From Anaerolineae bacterium (GTDB taxonomy: Bacteria > Chloroflexota > Anaerolineae > UBA4142), in contig DAIDTM010000513.1 of the NCBI GenBank assembly GCA_027457205.1, forward strand, positions 1-14,146: a DNA stretch of 14,146 nt, given 5' to 3'. Below are positions 1 to 6,794 of the stretch, piece after piece. Position numbers and translations under genes: made by a program. Under the pieces are notes generated by a model. It saw only the letters and a program-made list of their open reading frames with translations, was not told the origin of the DNA and made no database searches. The stretch's first letter is position 1. Every line of letters begins with the position of its first letter.

Positions 1-4
1 GGTG

Positions 5-2176
5 TTATCGAATCATAAATAAGAACGCGAAGATTGCCGCGCCGGTTACGGCGATCAGCAAATAGTTTTGCACGCGACCGGTTTGAATCAGTTTCAGCCC
101 ATCGCCGACCATATCGGTGATGATGCCAACGGCGTTCACGACGCCATCGACGACATTGTGATCGATCCACGCGCTGATCGATCCGATGACGCGTCCGACC
201 AGACCGGCGAGATTGACCAGCCCGTCGACAATCGCTTTGTCGAACGCGTAGCAAAGACGCGAGAACCAGCCGACGAAGCGGATGAGCCAGCCGGCTTGCA
301 CGCGCACGGAATCGACCGTGCCGGTCTTGCCTTCCGGTCCGGCTTTCTGCGCGATGACAACGCCGTACAACTCGTCCATATAATACTTGTTACGCAGCAG
401 CGACCAGACGGGACCAAGCACCGCCAGCGGATCGCGCTGACCCGCTTTCAGCGGCTTCCAACCGTAGATCAAGAATCCCAAGCCGATGCCGGCGAGCGCA
501 ATGACGACCGACGAACCGGCAATCAGCGGATTGAACGCCGTCGCTTCCAGCGGCTCTTTGATGCCAAGCACGCCGCCCGCGCCGACAAAGTTCTGCATAA
601 ACTCGATGCCGGGAGCGTTGACCAAGCCGCTGACGGTGGCGAAGAACGCCAGCACGGCGAGCGGCATCCACATCACCTGCGGCGATTCGTGCGCGTGCTC
701 GACCGCGTGTTCGTCGCGTCCCGCGCCGAAGAAGGTGAGGAAAATCTGACGCGTCATATAGAACGCGGTAAAGAATGCGCCGAGCGCCAGCATAATGTAG
801 ACGATCAGATCGATCGTGTTGCCTTGCGTGCCCAGCGTGAACGCGTGCGCCAGAATCTCGTCCTTGCTCCAGAATCCGGCGAACGGCGGAATGCCGGCGA
901 GCGCGAGCGCGCCGATGATGAACACCGTCGCGGTGATCGGCATCTTTTTCCGCAAGCCGCCCATCTGCATCATGTCGTTCGTGCCGACGCCGTGAATGAC
1001 CGAGCCGGCAGAGAGGAAGAGGAGCGCCTTGAAGAACGCGTGCGTGATGAGATGGAACGCGCCGGCGAGGTACGCGCCTGTGCCGAGCGCGGCAACCATA
1101 TAGCCCAGCTGGGAAATCGTCGAGTACGCGAGGACGCGCTCGAGGTCATCCTGCGCCATGCCAATCGTCGCGGCGAAGAGCGCGGTGAACGCGCCGACGA
1201 TCGCGACGACCGTCATCGCCGGACCGCCGGTCGCCGCGGCAGTGATGAACAGCGGGAAAGTGCGCGCGATGAGATAAACGCCCGCCGCCACCATCGTCGC
1301 CGCGTGGATCAGCGCGCTGACCGGCGTGGGACCTTCCATCGCGTCCGGCAACCAGATGTGCAGCGGGAATTGCGCGGACTTGCCAATCGTGCCGCCAAGA
1401 ATCAGCAGCGCGATCACCGTCACCCACGGCACGCCGGGGAACGCCTGCGCGGTCGCCAGTTGCTTGAGCGTCGCTTCGGTAAAGACCGTCGTAAAGTTCA
1501 GACTGCCGGTCTGGATGTAGAGGAAAACCAAGCCGACGAAGAAAATCGTATCGCCGACGCGCGTGGTGAGGAACGCTTTGAGCGACGCGTACGTCGCGCG
1601 CACGGTCTGCGCGTCGTCGATATGGTGCTCGTTTGGCAGACGGACGGACCAAAAGCCGATCAAGAGGTACGAGCACAAGCCCATGATTTCCCAGAACAGG
1701 AACAATTCGAGCAGGTTGGAGGAGATGACCAAGCCGAGCATACCGAAGGCGAAGAGGGAAATGTAGGCGAAGAAGCGGGCGTACCGCGGGTCGTCGGTCG
1801 TGTGAACATGACCGTGTTCGTCGGCGTGGCTGTGCTGCATGTAGCCAATCGAATAGATAAAGATCATCAGGCAGACCGTCGTCACCATAAAGAGCATCAC
1901 GGCAGCCAGCGGATCGATCATCCAGCCGACGGAAAACAGTTCGTGACCGGTGGGAATCGTGAGAAAGCCGAGCAGCGTGCCGGTAAATGGATTCTGGGCG
2001 AGCGCCGCGCCGCTCCCAATCGCTTCAGCCAGCACGCCGTAGGCGACGACACCCGCCAGCAAAATTCCGGCGACCGCCGTCAACGCGCTCAGCCGATTGT
2101 TCCGGTTGAAGAAAAAGACGATGAGCGCAAACGCCAGCAGTGGAAAAATGGGAATCAAGAATGCGAGATTGAACAT
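5..2176 (-). CDS. nuoL: NADH-quinone oxidoreductase subunit L (NuoL)
   Basis: Antiporter-like membrane subunit of respiratory complex I, expected to act in proton translocation at the distal end of the membrane arm. The product is about 723 aa if it starts at the ATG at 2176 (MFNLAFLIP), which has a GAGGT ribosome site just upstream. The frame stays open to an ATG at 2224, but that extension reads through a low-complexity repeat and is probably untranslated. Seen in the protein: many hydrophobic segments; the LFLFWEIMG motif with its Glu near residue 163; GKSAQFPLHIWLPDAMEGP with its Lys near 266; and SALIHAATMV with its His near 291. These are the conserved proton-path residues of NuoL-type subunits. 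A His-rich loop (HSHADEHGHVH) lies near residues 115-125. Length is normal for the family. It is the last complete gene of the cluster; the stop at 5-7 leaves only four bases before the window edge. Confidence 0.96.
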   Translation of the reverse strand: MFNLAFLIPIFPLLAFALIVFFFNRNNRLSALTAVAGILLAGVVAYGVLAEAIGSGAALAQNPFTGTLLGFLTIPTGHELFSVGWMIDPLAAVMLFMVTTVCLMIFIYSIGYMQHSHADEHGHVHTTDDPRYARFFAYISLFAFGMLGLVISSNLLELFLFWEIMGLCSYLLIGFWSVRLPNEHHIDDAQTVRATYASLKAFLTTRVGDTIFFVGLVFLYIQTGSLNFTTVFTEATLKQLATAQAFPGVPWVTVIALLILGGTIGKSAQFPLHIWLPDAMEGPTPVSALIHAATMVAAGVYLIARTFPLFITAAATGGPAMTVVAIVGAFTALFAATIGMAQDDLERVLAYSTISQLGYMVAALGTGAYLAGAFHLITHAFFKALLFLSAGSVIHGVGTNDMMQMGGLRKKMPITATVFIIGALALAGIPPFAGFWSKDEILAHAFTLGTQGNTIDLIVYIMLALGAFFTAFYMTRQIFLTFFGAGRDEHAVEHAHESPQVMWMPLAVLAFFATVSGLVNAPGIEFMQNFVGAGGVLGIKEPLEATAFNPLIAGSSVVIALAGIGLGFLIYGWKPLKAGQRDPLAVLGPVWSLLRNKYYMDELYGVVIAQKAGPEGKTGTVDSVRVQAGWLIRFVGWFSRLCYAFDKAIVDGLVNLAGLVGRVIGSISAWIDHNVVDGVVNAVGIITDMVGDGLKLIQTGRVQNYLLIAVTGAAIFAFLFMIR

Positions 2177-2199
2177 TGATACCTCAATGAGCCAATTGC

Positions 2200-2305
2200 C
2201 CAATTGACCAATGAGCCAATCCATCAGCGAGTGTCATTTGGCTCACACTTGCATCTGCGGTTACGCAAGTGCAGGTGTTGGTAAATTGGTTCATTGGCTA
2301 ATTGG
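2200..2305. repeat. Imperfect inverted repeat between nuoL and nuoK
   Basis: The arm at 2200-2225 matches the reverse complement of 2280-2305 in 20 of 26 positions. Both are made of CCAATTG/CCAATGAG-type units of about 8 bases. Near the centre CACTTGC is followed by GCAAGTG, making an inner stem. The left arm continues into further CCAATTG units at about 2192-2199. Confidence 0.65.
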
Positions 2306-2308
2306 TAT

Positions 2309-2629
2309 TTACCATTTCATCAAATCGACGTCTTCCACGTTCACCGTGTCGCGCGACCGATAGATCGCGATAATCAACGCGAGACCGATCGCGGCTTCTG
2401 CCGCGGCGAGCGTCACGACGAACAGCGCGAAAATCTGCCCCGCGAGGTCCATCGTCGGCGCGGCGGGCTTGACGTAGCGCCAGAACGCGACGAGGTTGAT
2501 ATTCACCGCGTTCAGCATCAGCTCGATCCCCATCAGGATGGCGACGGCGTTGCGCCGCGCCAGCGCGCCAAACAAGCCCAGGCAGAACAAGATCGCGGCG
2601 ACAATCAAATAGAATTGAAGTGGAATCAT
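2309..2629 (-). CDS. nuoK: NADH-quinone oxidoreductase subunit K (NuoK)
   Basis: Small membrane subunit of complex I (MrpC-like) that takes part in the proton channel. It has 106 aa and three predicted membrane segments. GIELMLNAVNINLVAF contains Glu36, the same number as the essential Glu36 of E. coli NuoK. LAAAEAAIGLAL carries the second conserved membrane Glu, here residue 78. The start is the ATG at 2629; the upstream ribosome site is weak (GGGG, 5-8 bases before). It lies 76 bases after nuoJ and 132 bases before nuoL, unusually wide gaps for these normally tightly packed genes, and both gaps are filled by repeats. Confidence 0.96.
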   Translation of the reverse strand: MIPLQFYLIVAAILFCLGLFGALARRNAVAILMGIELMLNAVNINLVAFWRYVKPAAPTMDLAGQIFALFVVTLAAAEAAIGLALIIAIYRSRDTVNVEDVDLMKW

Positions 2630-2658
2630 ATAAACCCCAGTTGGCAGTCGTCCGTATT

Positions 2659-2690
2659 CAGTATTCAGACAGACAGATTACAGAATACTG
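2659..2690. repeat. Inverted repeat between nuoK and nuoJ
   Basis: CAGTATTC (2659-2666) and GAATACTG (2683-2690) form a perfect 8-bp stem with a 16-base loop containing a GACA repeat. It lies in a patch of short CAGT/TATTC-like units filling the 76-base gap. Confidence 0.55.
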
Positions 2691-2705
2691 CTCACTGAAC
2701 ACTGT

Positions 2706-3206
2706 TTACTCTCTCGCGATGACAATCGCGCCGATGAGCGCGGCGAGCAGCAGCAGCGATACGGCTTCAAACGGCAACAGGTACGTCGTCACCAAATCGG
2801 CGCCGAGTCGCGGAATCAAATCGGAAATCGTGTGCGGCTGCGCCAGCGGCCAATTGGTCGTGATGGCAACGAAAAAGAGCACCGCAAACATCAACATGCC
2901 GACAAACGCCGCCCCGATCCACTGCGAGTTTTGAGTGGACGCCGCGCTGGTCATCAGGCCGCGCGTGAGCATAATCGCAAAGAGGATGAGGACCGAAATC
3001 GCGCCAATGTAGATGATGACCTGGACGATCGCGACGAATTCCGCTTCGAGCACAAAGTAGATGCCTGCCACGCCCATAAACGACAGGATCAAGCCCAGCG
3101 CCGCGCGGACCAGATTACGGAGCGTGACCGCCAGGAACGCGCCGATCAGCGCAATCGCCGATAACACAAAGAACGCAACGTAGGTGAGGAATTGACTCGT
3201 GAGCAT
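2706..3206 (-). CDS. nuoJ: NADH-quinone oxidoreductase subunit J (NuoJ)
   Basis: Membrane subunit of complex I next to NuoK and NuoA. It has 166 aa and five hydrophobic segments. The conserved core EAEFVAIVQVIIYIGAISVL, which contains the characteristic helix 3 of NuoJ, lies near residues 53-72. The start ATG at 3206 is preceded by AAGGA at a good distance (AAGGACGAACG-ATG). It begins 27 bases after the nuoH stop. In most complex I operons nuoI sits between H and J; here the gap is too short to hold it. Confidence 0.96.
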   Translation of the reverse strand: MLTSQFLTYVAFFVLSAIALIGAFLAVTLRNLVRAALGLILSFMGVAGIYFVLEAEFVAIVQVIIYIGAISVLILFAIMLTRGLMTSAASTQNSQWIGAAFVGMLMFAVLFFVAITTNWPLAQPHTISDLIPRLGADLVTTYLLPFEAVSLLLLAALIGAIVIARE

Positions 3207-3233
3207 CGTTCGTCCTTATCCAATCTTTCTCGA

Positions 3234-4307
3234 TCAACCGACTTTGAAGAACATCAGGAGAATGCCGGTCAATACGATGTTGATCAATGAGATCGGCACC
3301 AGTACTTGCCACGCGAACTTCATCAACTGATCGACGCGAAAGCGCGGCAGCGTCATCCGAATCCACATTCCCAGCAGAATGAGCGCGTAGGTCTTGATGA
3401 GGAACCAGAGCCACGAGGGAAGGAAGGGACCCTGCCAGCCGCCGAGGAAGAGCGTCGTTGCAATAGTACAGACGATGAAGAAGTTGAAATACTCGGCGAG
3501 GTAGAACAAGCCGAACTTCATGCCGCTGTATTCCGTGTGATGCCCGGCGACGATTTCGGATTCGCCTTCCGGCTGGTCGAACGGCGTACGGTTGACTTCG
3601 GCGAGCGCGCTGATGTAATAGACGACGAATCCGATCAGTCCGACCGGTAGCACAAAAACGTACCACAGCGTGCTTTGCTTTTGGACGATCTGCACCAGCG
3701 ACATCGAGCCAGCCAAGAGAATGATCGGAACAATCGTCAGCACCTGCGGAATTTCGTAACTGATCGCCTGCGCGACCGCGCGCATACCGCCCAGCAGCGC
3801 GAACTTGTTGTTCGAGCCATAGCCCGCCATGAAGAGTCCGACCGTTCCGATCGAACTGACCGACACGACCCACAGGACGACGATGTTCAAATCTGCCGGC
3901 TGCATCCCTTGCCCGAAGGGAACGACCACGAAGGCGAGGACCGCTGGCGCGAGCGCGATCACCGGCGCGAGCAAGTGCACCAGTCCATCGGCGTTCGTCG
4001 GCACGATGTCTTCCTTGATGAACATCTTGATCGTATCGGCAACCGGCTGCAACATACCGAACGGTCCGACGCGGTTTGGACCGACGCGGTCCTGCACGCG
4101 CGCGGCGACCTTGCGTTCCAGCCAAATGAGCGTCAACACGACGCCGACGCCGAACAGCAGAACGACGGTGCCGACGATCAGTCCCATAATCGCCGCGACG
4201 ATCGCGCTTGCCGCGTCGGGACGCAGCCCCGCGCCGCCGAGCAAGCCGTTGAGGAACGCGTTGATCGCATTGTAGATGTTGGTGAAGAGATTGTTTAGAA
4301 TATCCAT
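3234..4307 (-). CDS. nuoH: NADH-quinone oxidoreductase subunit H (NuoH)
   Basis: Membrane subunit that forms much of the quinone-binding site at the junction of the two arms. It has 357 aa when started at the ATG at 4307 (MDILNNLF). The frame is open to 4424, but that would run through the end of nuoA and a hairpin, so the later start is preferred. Motifs: ERKVAARVQDRVGPNRVGP near residues 64-82; RTPFDQPEGESEIVAG near 240-255; and AEYFNFF with LFLGGW near 271-291. The usual Leu/Ala in PEAESELVAGYNTEY reads PEGESEIVAGHHTEY here, a mild variant. It follows nuoA directly, without the nuoB, C, D genes that usually separate them. Confidence 0.96.
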   Translation of the reverse strand: MDILNNLFTNIYNAINAFLNGLLGGAGLRPDAASAIVAAIMGLIVGTVVLLFGVGVVLTLIWLERKVAARVQDRVGPNRVGPFGMLQPVADTIKMFIKEDIVPTNADGLVHLLAPVIALAPAVLAFVVVPFGQGMQPADLNIVVLWVVSVSSIGTVGLFMAGYGSNNKFALLGGMRAVAQAISYEIPQVLTIVPIILLAGSMSLVQIVQKQSTLWYVFVLPVGLIGFVVYYISALAEVNRTPFDQPEGESEIVAGHHTEYSGMKFGLFYLAEYFNFFIVCTIATTLFLGGWQGPFLPSWLWFLIKTYALILLGMWIRMTLPRFRVDQLMKFAWQVLVPISLINIVLTGILLMFFKVG

Positions 4308-4332
4308 CGGTATAATCCCACAAAGGATAGGC

Positions 4333-4374
4333 GAAAGAGGAGAGATGCAAGAGAATTGTTCTCGCTCCTCTTTC
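4333..4374 (-). repeat. Nested hairpin between nuoA and nuoH
   Basis: Perfect 10-bp inverted repeat (GAAAGAGGAG at 4333-4342, CTCCTCTTTC at 4365-4374). A second 5-bp stem sits inside it (GAGAA at 4351-4355, TTCTC at 4359-4363). No T-tract follows on the minus strand, so it is not a normal terminator. In the nuo transcript it would form a stem just before the nuoH start region and could act as an mRNA stability or processing site. Confidence 0.6.
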
Positions 4375-4383
4375 CTCTCTATT

Positions 4384-4758
4384 TCACGTCCACTCGAGCA
4401 AGCCGTTGCGCCAGGCGTACGCAAGCGCCAGGATGAGGATGCCCAGGAAGACGATCATCTCGACCAGCGCGAAAGGTCCGAGCGTGTTGTACGCCACCGC
4501 CCACGGGTAGAGGTAAACCACTTCGATGTCGAAGACGACAAAAATAAGCGCAAAGAGATAGTACTGGACGCGGAATTGCACCCAGACATTTTGCGCTTCT
4601 TCGGGGAAATCCTCAAACTCCAAGCCGCATTCGTACGTGGCTTTTTTCGATTGGTTTGGTTTTTTGGGGCGGATGACCAAAGATAGGAGCAGAGGGATGG
4701 CGGGGAATATGACAGCTAGCAGAGCAAAGATGGCGACAATACCATATCGATCAAGCAC
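4384..4758 (-). CDS. nuoA: NADH-quinone oxidoreductase subunit A (NuoA)
   Basis: Small membrane subunit of complex I, 124 aa with three hydrophobic segments. YECG at residues 42-45 lies in the conserved loop that, in the family, shifts with enzyme state; FDIE at 76-79 and the following VVYLYPWAV are the other signature. The start is a GTG at 4758 with AAGGAG eight bases upstream, and a promoter lies about 50 bases further up. It is the first gene of the nuoA-H-J-K-L run. It reads away from the FemAB-like gene across a 278-base gap that contains repeats. Confidence 0.95.
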   Translation of the reverse strand: MLDRYGIVAIFALLAVIFPAIPLLLSLVIRPKKPNQSKKATYECGLEFEDFPEEAQNVWVQFRVQYYLFALIFVVFDIEVVYLYPWAVAYNTLGPFALVEMIVFLGILILALAYAWRNGLLEWT

Positions 4759-4805
4759 GGGCGCTACTCCTTTGTAGAAAATGATAGCTTGAGTCGAACA
4801 CGGCT

Positions 4806-4834
4806 ATTATATCACACACACACTGATTTTACAA
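4806..4834 (-). promoter_or_regulatory. Promoter of nuoA
   Basis: On the minus strand TTGTAA, 17 bases, then a perfect TATAAT (+ strand 4829-4834 and 4806-4811). Start of transcription would be near 4799, giving a leader of about 41 bases that contains the AAGGAG ribosome site. A short TG-repeat fills the spacer. Confidence 0.7.
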
Positions 4835-4844
4835 AATCAACTTG

Positions 4845-4989
4845 CCGGTGACGGTACACATCGCTGCGGCGCAGGCAGCTGACTGCAGCCCAGCCGCAAT
4901 CTCACCGGAGACGCAGATGACTGGGGCGAAGTGCGCCACAGCCACGCAGAGAATTTTTATATTTTTCTCCCATCTGCGACTCTGCGGTG
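4845..4989. repeat. Imperfect inverted-repeat patch between nuoA and the FemAB gene
   Basis: CCGGTGA at 4845-4851 is repeated inverted at 4902-4908. The segment at 4903-4920 (CACCGGAGACGCAGATGA) matches the reverse complement of 4971-4989 apart from two single-base gaps. Between those arms an AT-rich near-palindrome (AGAGAA...TTCTC, about 4948-4969) forms the centre. It resembles a decayed miniature repeat. No protein-coding signal is visible. Confidence 0.6.
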
Positions 4990-4998
4990 AACCATGGA

Positions 4999-5029
4999 TT
5001 GCCTGAGCAAATACGTAATGTGTTATAAT
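4999..5029 (+). promoter_or_regulatory. Putative promoter of the FemAB-like gene
   Basis: A perfect TATAAT at 5024-5029 has a weak TTGCCT 19 bases upstream (4999-5004). The -10 box overlaps the first ATG of the frame (5028). A transcript from it would therefore start near 5036 and be almost leaderless at GTG 5037. The weak -35 and long spacer keep confidence moderate. Confidence 0.5.
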
Positions 5030-5036
5030 GCTCGGC

Positions 5037-6095
5037 GTGAACAACGAATTCCATATCATCGATCACCCGGACGCGCGCACGTGGAACGATTTTATCGCGG
5101 CGCGCGGCGGACACGTCCTCCAATCGACCGCGTGGGGCGATTTGAAAACGCGCTTTGGCTGGAGCGCGCAACGCATCGCGCTCACGCGCGGCGATGCGCT
5201 GGTCGCCGGCGCGCAAATCCTCTTCCGACGCTTGCCGCTTGGTTTGCGTTTCGCGTACATCCCGCGTGGTCCCGTCGCCGATCCGCAAGACCACGAGACA
5301 TACTCCGCGCTGCTGAACGCGCTGTGCGCGACCGCGCGCGCGCGCGGCGCGTTCGTGCTAAAAATCGAACTGAATTTATTCGATTCGGTTGATCTCAATC
5401 CTCTTCGGACGCCCAATCTGCAATCTGCCAATCCCATCCAGCCGCGCACGACCATTCACGTCGATCTCACGCGCGACCTGGATACCATCCTCGCGCAGAT
5501 GAAACCAAAATGGCGCTACAACATCCGCTTGGCGGAACGCAAAGGCGTGACGGTGCGCGCCGGCAGCGCGGACGACATCGCGACATTCTATCGCTTGCTC
5601 CAGGTCACCGGTGAACGCGATGCGTTTGCGATTCACTCGTTCGATTACTACCGCGCGGCGTTCGAGCTGTTCACCGCGCAGTACGCCGCGCGCCTGTTCG
5701 TCGCCGAGTACGAACGCGAGACGCTTGCTGCGATTTTCGTCACCGCGTTCGGCGCGGAAGCGATCTATCTCTACGGCGCGTCGGGCAACGCGCACCGCGA
5801 GCGAATGCCCAACCACGCGCTGCACTGGCAGGCGATGCAGTGGGCGAAATCGCGCGGGTGCACGCGGTACGATTTGTGGGGAATTGCGGACACGGCGTGG
5901 GCGGAAGCGCCGGGCATTGATGATGTAGGGGCGACTCATGAGTCGCCCCTACCGCACGGTCTCTACCAATTCAAGCAAGGTTTCGGCGGTGCGGTGGTGC
6001 GCTACGCCGGCGCGTACGACGTGGTCTTCTCGCGCTGGCGGAACGCGCTCTACATACGCGCGATGGCAGCGCGGCGCGGCGTTGCGATCGGTTAA
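5037..6095 (+). CDS. FemAB/FmhB-like aminoacyltransferase (GNAT fold)
   Basis: Likely a peptidyltransferase-type enzyme of the FemX/FemAB family, which in characterised members moves an amino acid from aminoacyl-tRNA to a peptidoglycan precursor. The substrate here cannot be told. It has 352 aa from GTG 5037; an ATG at 5028 would add three residues but overlaps the TATAAT box. Motifs: QSTAWGDLK near residues 29-37; YIPRGP; KWRYNIRLAERKGV at the start of the second GNAT-like half; AIYLYGAS; RYDLWGI; and YQFKQGFGG near the C-terminus. Two insert-like stretches interrupt it: residues 126-133 (PNLQSANP, from a tandem CAATCTG patch) and 297-306 (VGATHESPLP, from a perfect palindrome). It is a lone gene on the plus strand, convergent with the low-GC pair to its right. 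Confidence 0.9.
   Translation: MNNEFHIIDHPDARTWNDFIAARGGHVLQSTAWGDLKTRFGWSAQRIALTRGDALVAGAQILFRRLPLGLRFAYIPRGPVADPQDHETYSALLNALCATARARGAFVLKIELNLFDSVDLNPLRTPNLQSANPIQPRTTIHVDLTRDLDTILAQMKPKWRYNIRLAERKGVTVRAGSADDIATFYRLLQVTGERDAFAIHSFDYYRAAFELFTAQYAARLFVAEYERETLAAIFVTAFGAEAIYLYGASGNAHRERMPNHALHWQAMQWAKSRGCTRYDLWGIADTAWAEAPGIDDVGATHESPLPHGLYQFKQGFGGAVVRYAGAYDVVFSRWRNALYIRAMAARRGVAIG
5412..5434. repeat. Short tandem patch inside the FemAB-like gene
   Basis: CCAATCTG, CAATCTG and CCAATCC stand in tandem with period 7-8 and encode PNLQSANP. It lies between the two GNAT-like halves, where an insertion would be tolerated. Confidence 0.5.
5925..5952. repeat. Perfect 28-bp palindrome inside the FemAB-like gene
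   Basis: GTAGGGGCGACTCA is followed at once by its exact reverse complement, TGAGTCGCCCCTAC. It is read in frame as VGATHESPLP between GIDD and HGLYQFKQGFGG, a place where family members normally run straight into the GLYxFKxGFGG motif. It looks like an inserted palindromic repeat unit rather than native protein. Confidence 0.85.
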
Positions 6096-6147
6096 AACCA
6101 ACGTCTATCAATCGCGAAACCAGCGCAGCGGGTTTGCGGCACGATAG

Positions 6148-6167
6148 CCGTCCACTTCAGTGGATGG
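6148..6167. repeat. Near-palindrome after the FemAB-like gene
   Basis: TCCACT at 6151-6156 and AGTGGA at 6159-6164 are extended by three more pairs, one of them a wobble, to a 9-bp stem with only two bases between the arms. It lies in the 186-base gap between two convergent genes. No T-tract follows on either strand, so it is not a convincing terminator. The rest of the gap shows nothing recognisable. Confidence 0.4.
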
Positions 6168-6281
6168 TGCTGGCGGCGCGGGGCGATGGGATAATGCGTT
6201 GGTATGACACGCGTGCGTAAGGGCGCGAAAGGGATTTGAGGATGGGCGGAACTTGCCGAACCGCTTAACCATATGGAAGCA

Positions 6282-6794
6282 CTACACTGACTTTGTGGGC
6301 GGTTCGATAAGGAGGATAAGTTTCAAATCAAATTGTACGCCGACGAACATATCAGCAGTCTTAATTGTAGCCTCAAATTCAATCGGGGCGCCACTCGAAA
6401 ACTTAGCGGCGCGGTCAAGCGGCACGCCCTGAAGTTTGATAACGTCTGACGCGTTCCACAGTAATTGATTCCCGACACGAATATAGACGTTTCCTTCGCC
6501 ATCCACGTTGGTAACCGAACCGCGCCAGTGGACATTCTTGCCAATTAGAGAATCGAGATACTGCCTTCTTTGCAAGTCAGTCGAGAGTAAATCGTAGTGG
6601 GATCTGACATATTCATAACTCAAAGGGTCCGGGGTAGGCACGCTAGTGTCTGTAGGTCTCGGCGCAACAAGGGTCGCGCGCCCTTCGGGCGACATCAACA
6701 TGCCGACAAGAAGTATCAGTGCGATACAGAAAATGCCTAAAATAACACAGAGGGAGGCAACGAAAATTATCGTGCTACGCTGTGACGGTGTCAT
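6282..6794 (-). CDS. One-TM protein with possible OB-fold domain
   Basis: Not identified; 170 aa. The start is ATG 6794, whose ATGA overlaps the stop of the upstream gene, so the two are translationally coupled. Residues 7-33 form one hydrophobic segment (IIFVASLCVILGIFCIALIL). A Pro/Thr-rich linker follows at about 39-57, then a soluble domain of about 110 residues, probably outside the membrane. The run LIGKNVHWRGSVTNVDGEGNV, later IEFEATIKTADMFVGVQFDL, resembles the alternating strands of a tRNA_anti-like OB-fold; that is an inference. Base composition is clearly lower in GC than in the neighbours, suggesting a foreign or little-ameliorated pair. Confidence 0.8.
   Translation of the reverse strand: MTPSQRSTIIFVASLCVILGIFCIALILLVGMLMSPEGRATLVAPRPTDTSVPTPDPLSYEYVRSHYDLLSTDLQRRQYLDSLIGKNVHWRGSVTNVDGEGNVYIRVGNQLLWNASDVIKLQGVPLDRAAKFSSGAPIEFEATIKTADMFVGVQFDLKLILLIEPPTKSV

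Noticed and set aside
68..2179. 703-codon open frame on the plus strand, covering almost all of nuoL
   Set aside because: It is the antisense of a clear nuoL. Its composition (Arg, Asp, Glu, His rich, no motifs) is the usual shadow of a GC-rich hydrophobic gene.
2177..2224. N-terminal extension of nuoL to ATG 2224
   Set aside because: The added residues come from the CCAATTG repeat, and a good ribosome site precedes ATG 2176.
3675..4298. 207-codon plus-strand frame opposite nuoH
   Set aside because: Antisense shadow with the same Arg/Asp/His-rich composition and no recognisable motif.
4308..4424. N-terminal extension of nuoH to 4424
   Set aside because: It would overlap nuoA and read through the hairpin; MDILNN at 4307 matches the normal NuoH length.
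4812..4828. TG dinucleotide run in the nuoA promoter spacer as a phase-variation tract
   Set aside because: Only about five TG units; too short to expect frequent slippage.
4829..5059. Short minus-strand frames across the nuoA/FemAB spacer
   Set aside because: They translate the inverted-repeat patch and the antisense of the FemAB start; no ribosome site or family resemblance.
5925..5952. Palindrome as a transcription terminator or operator
   Set aside because: It lies well inside a coding region, has no loop and no T-tract; an inserted repeat explains it better.
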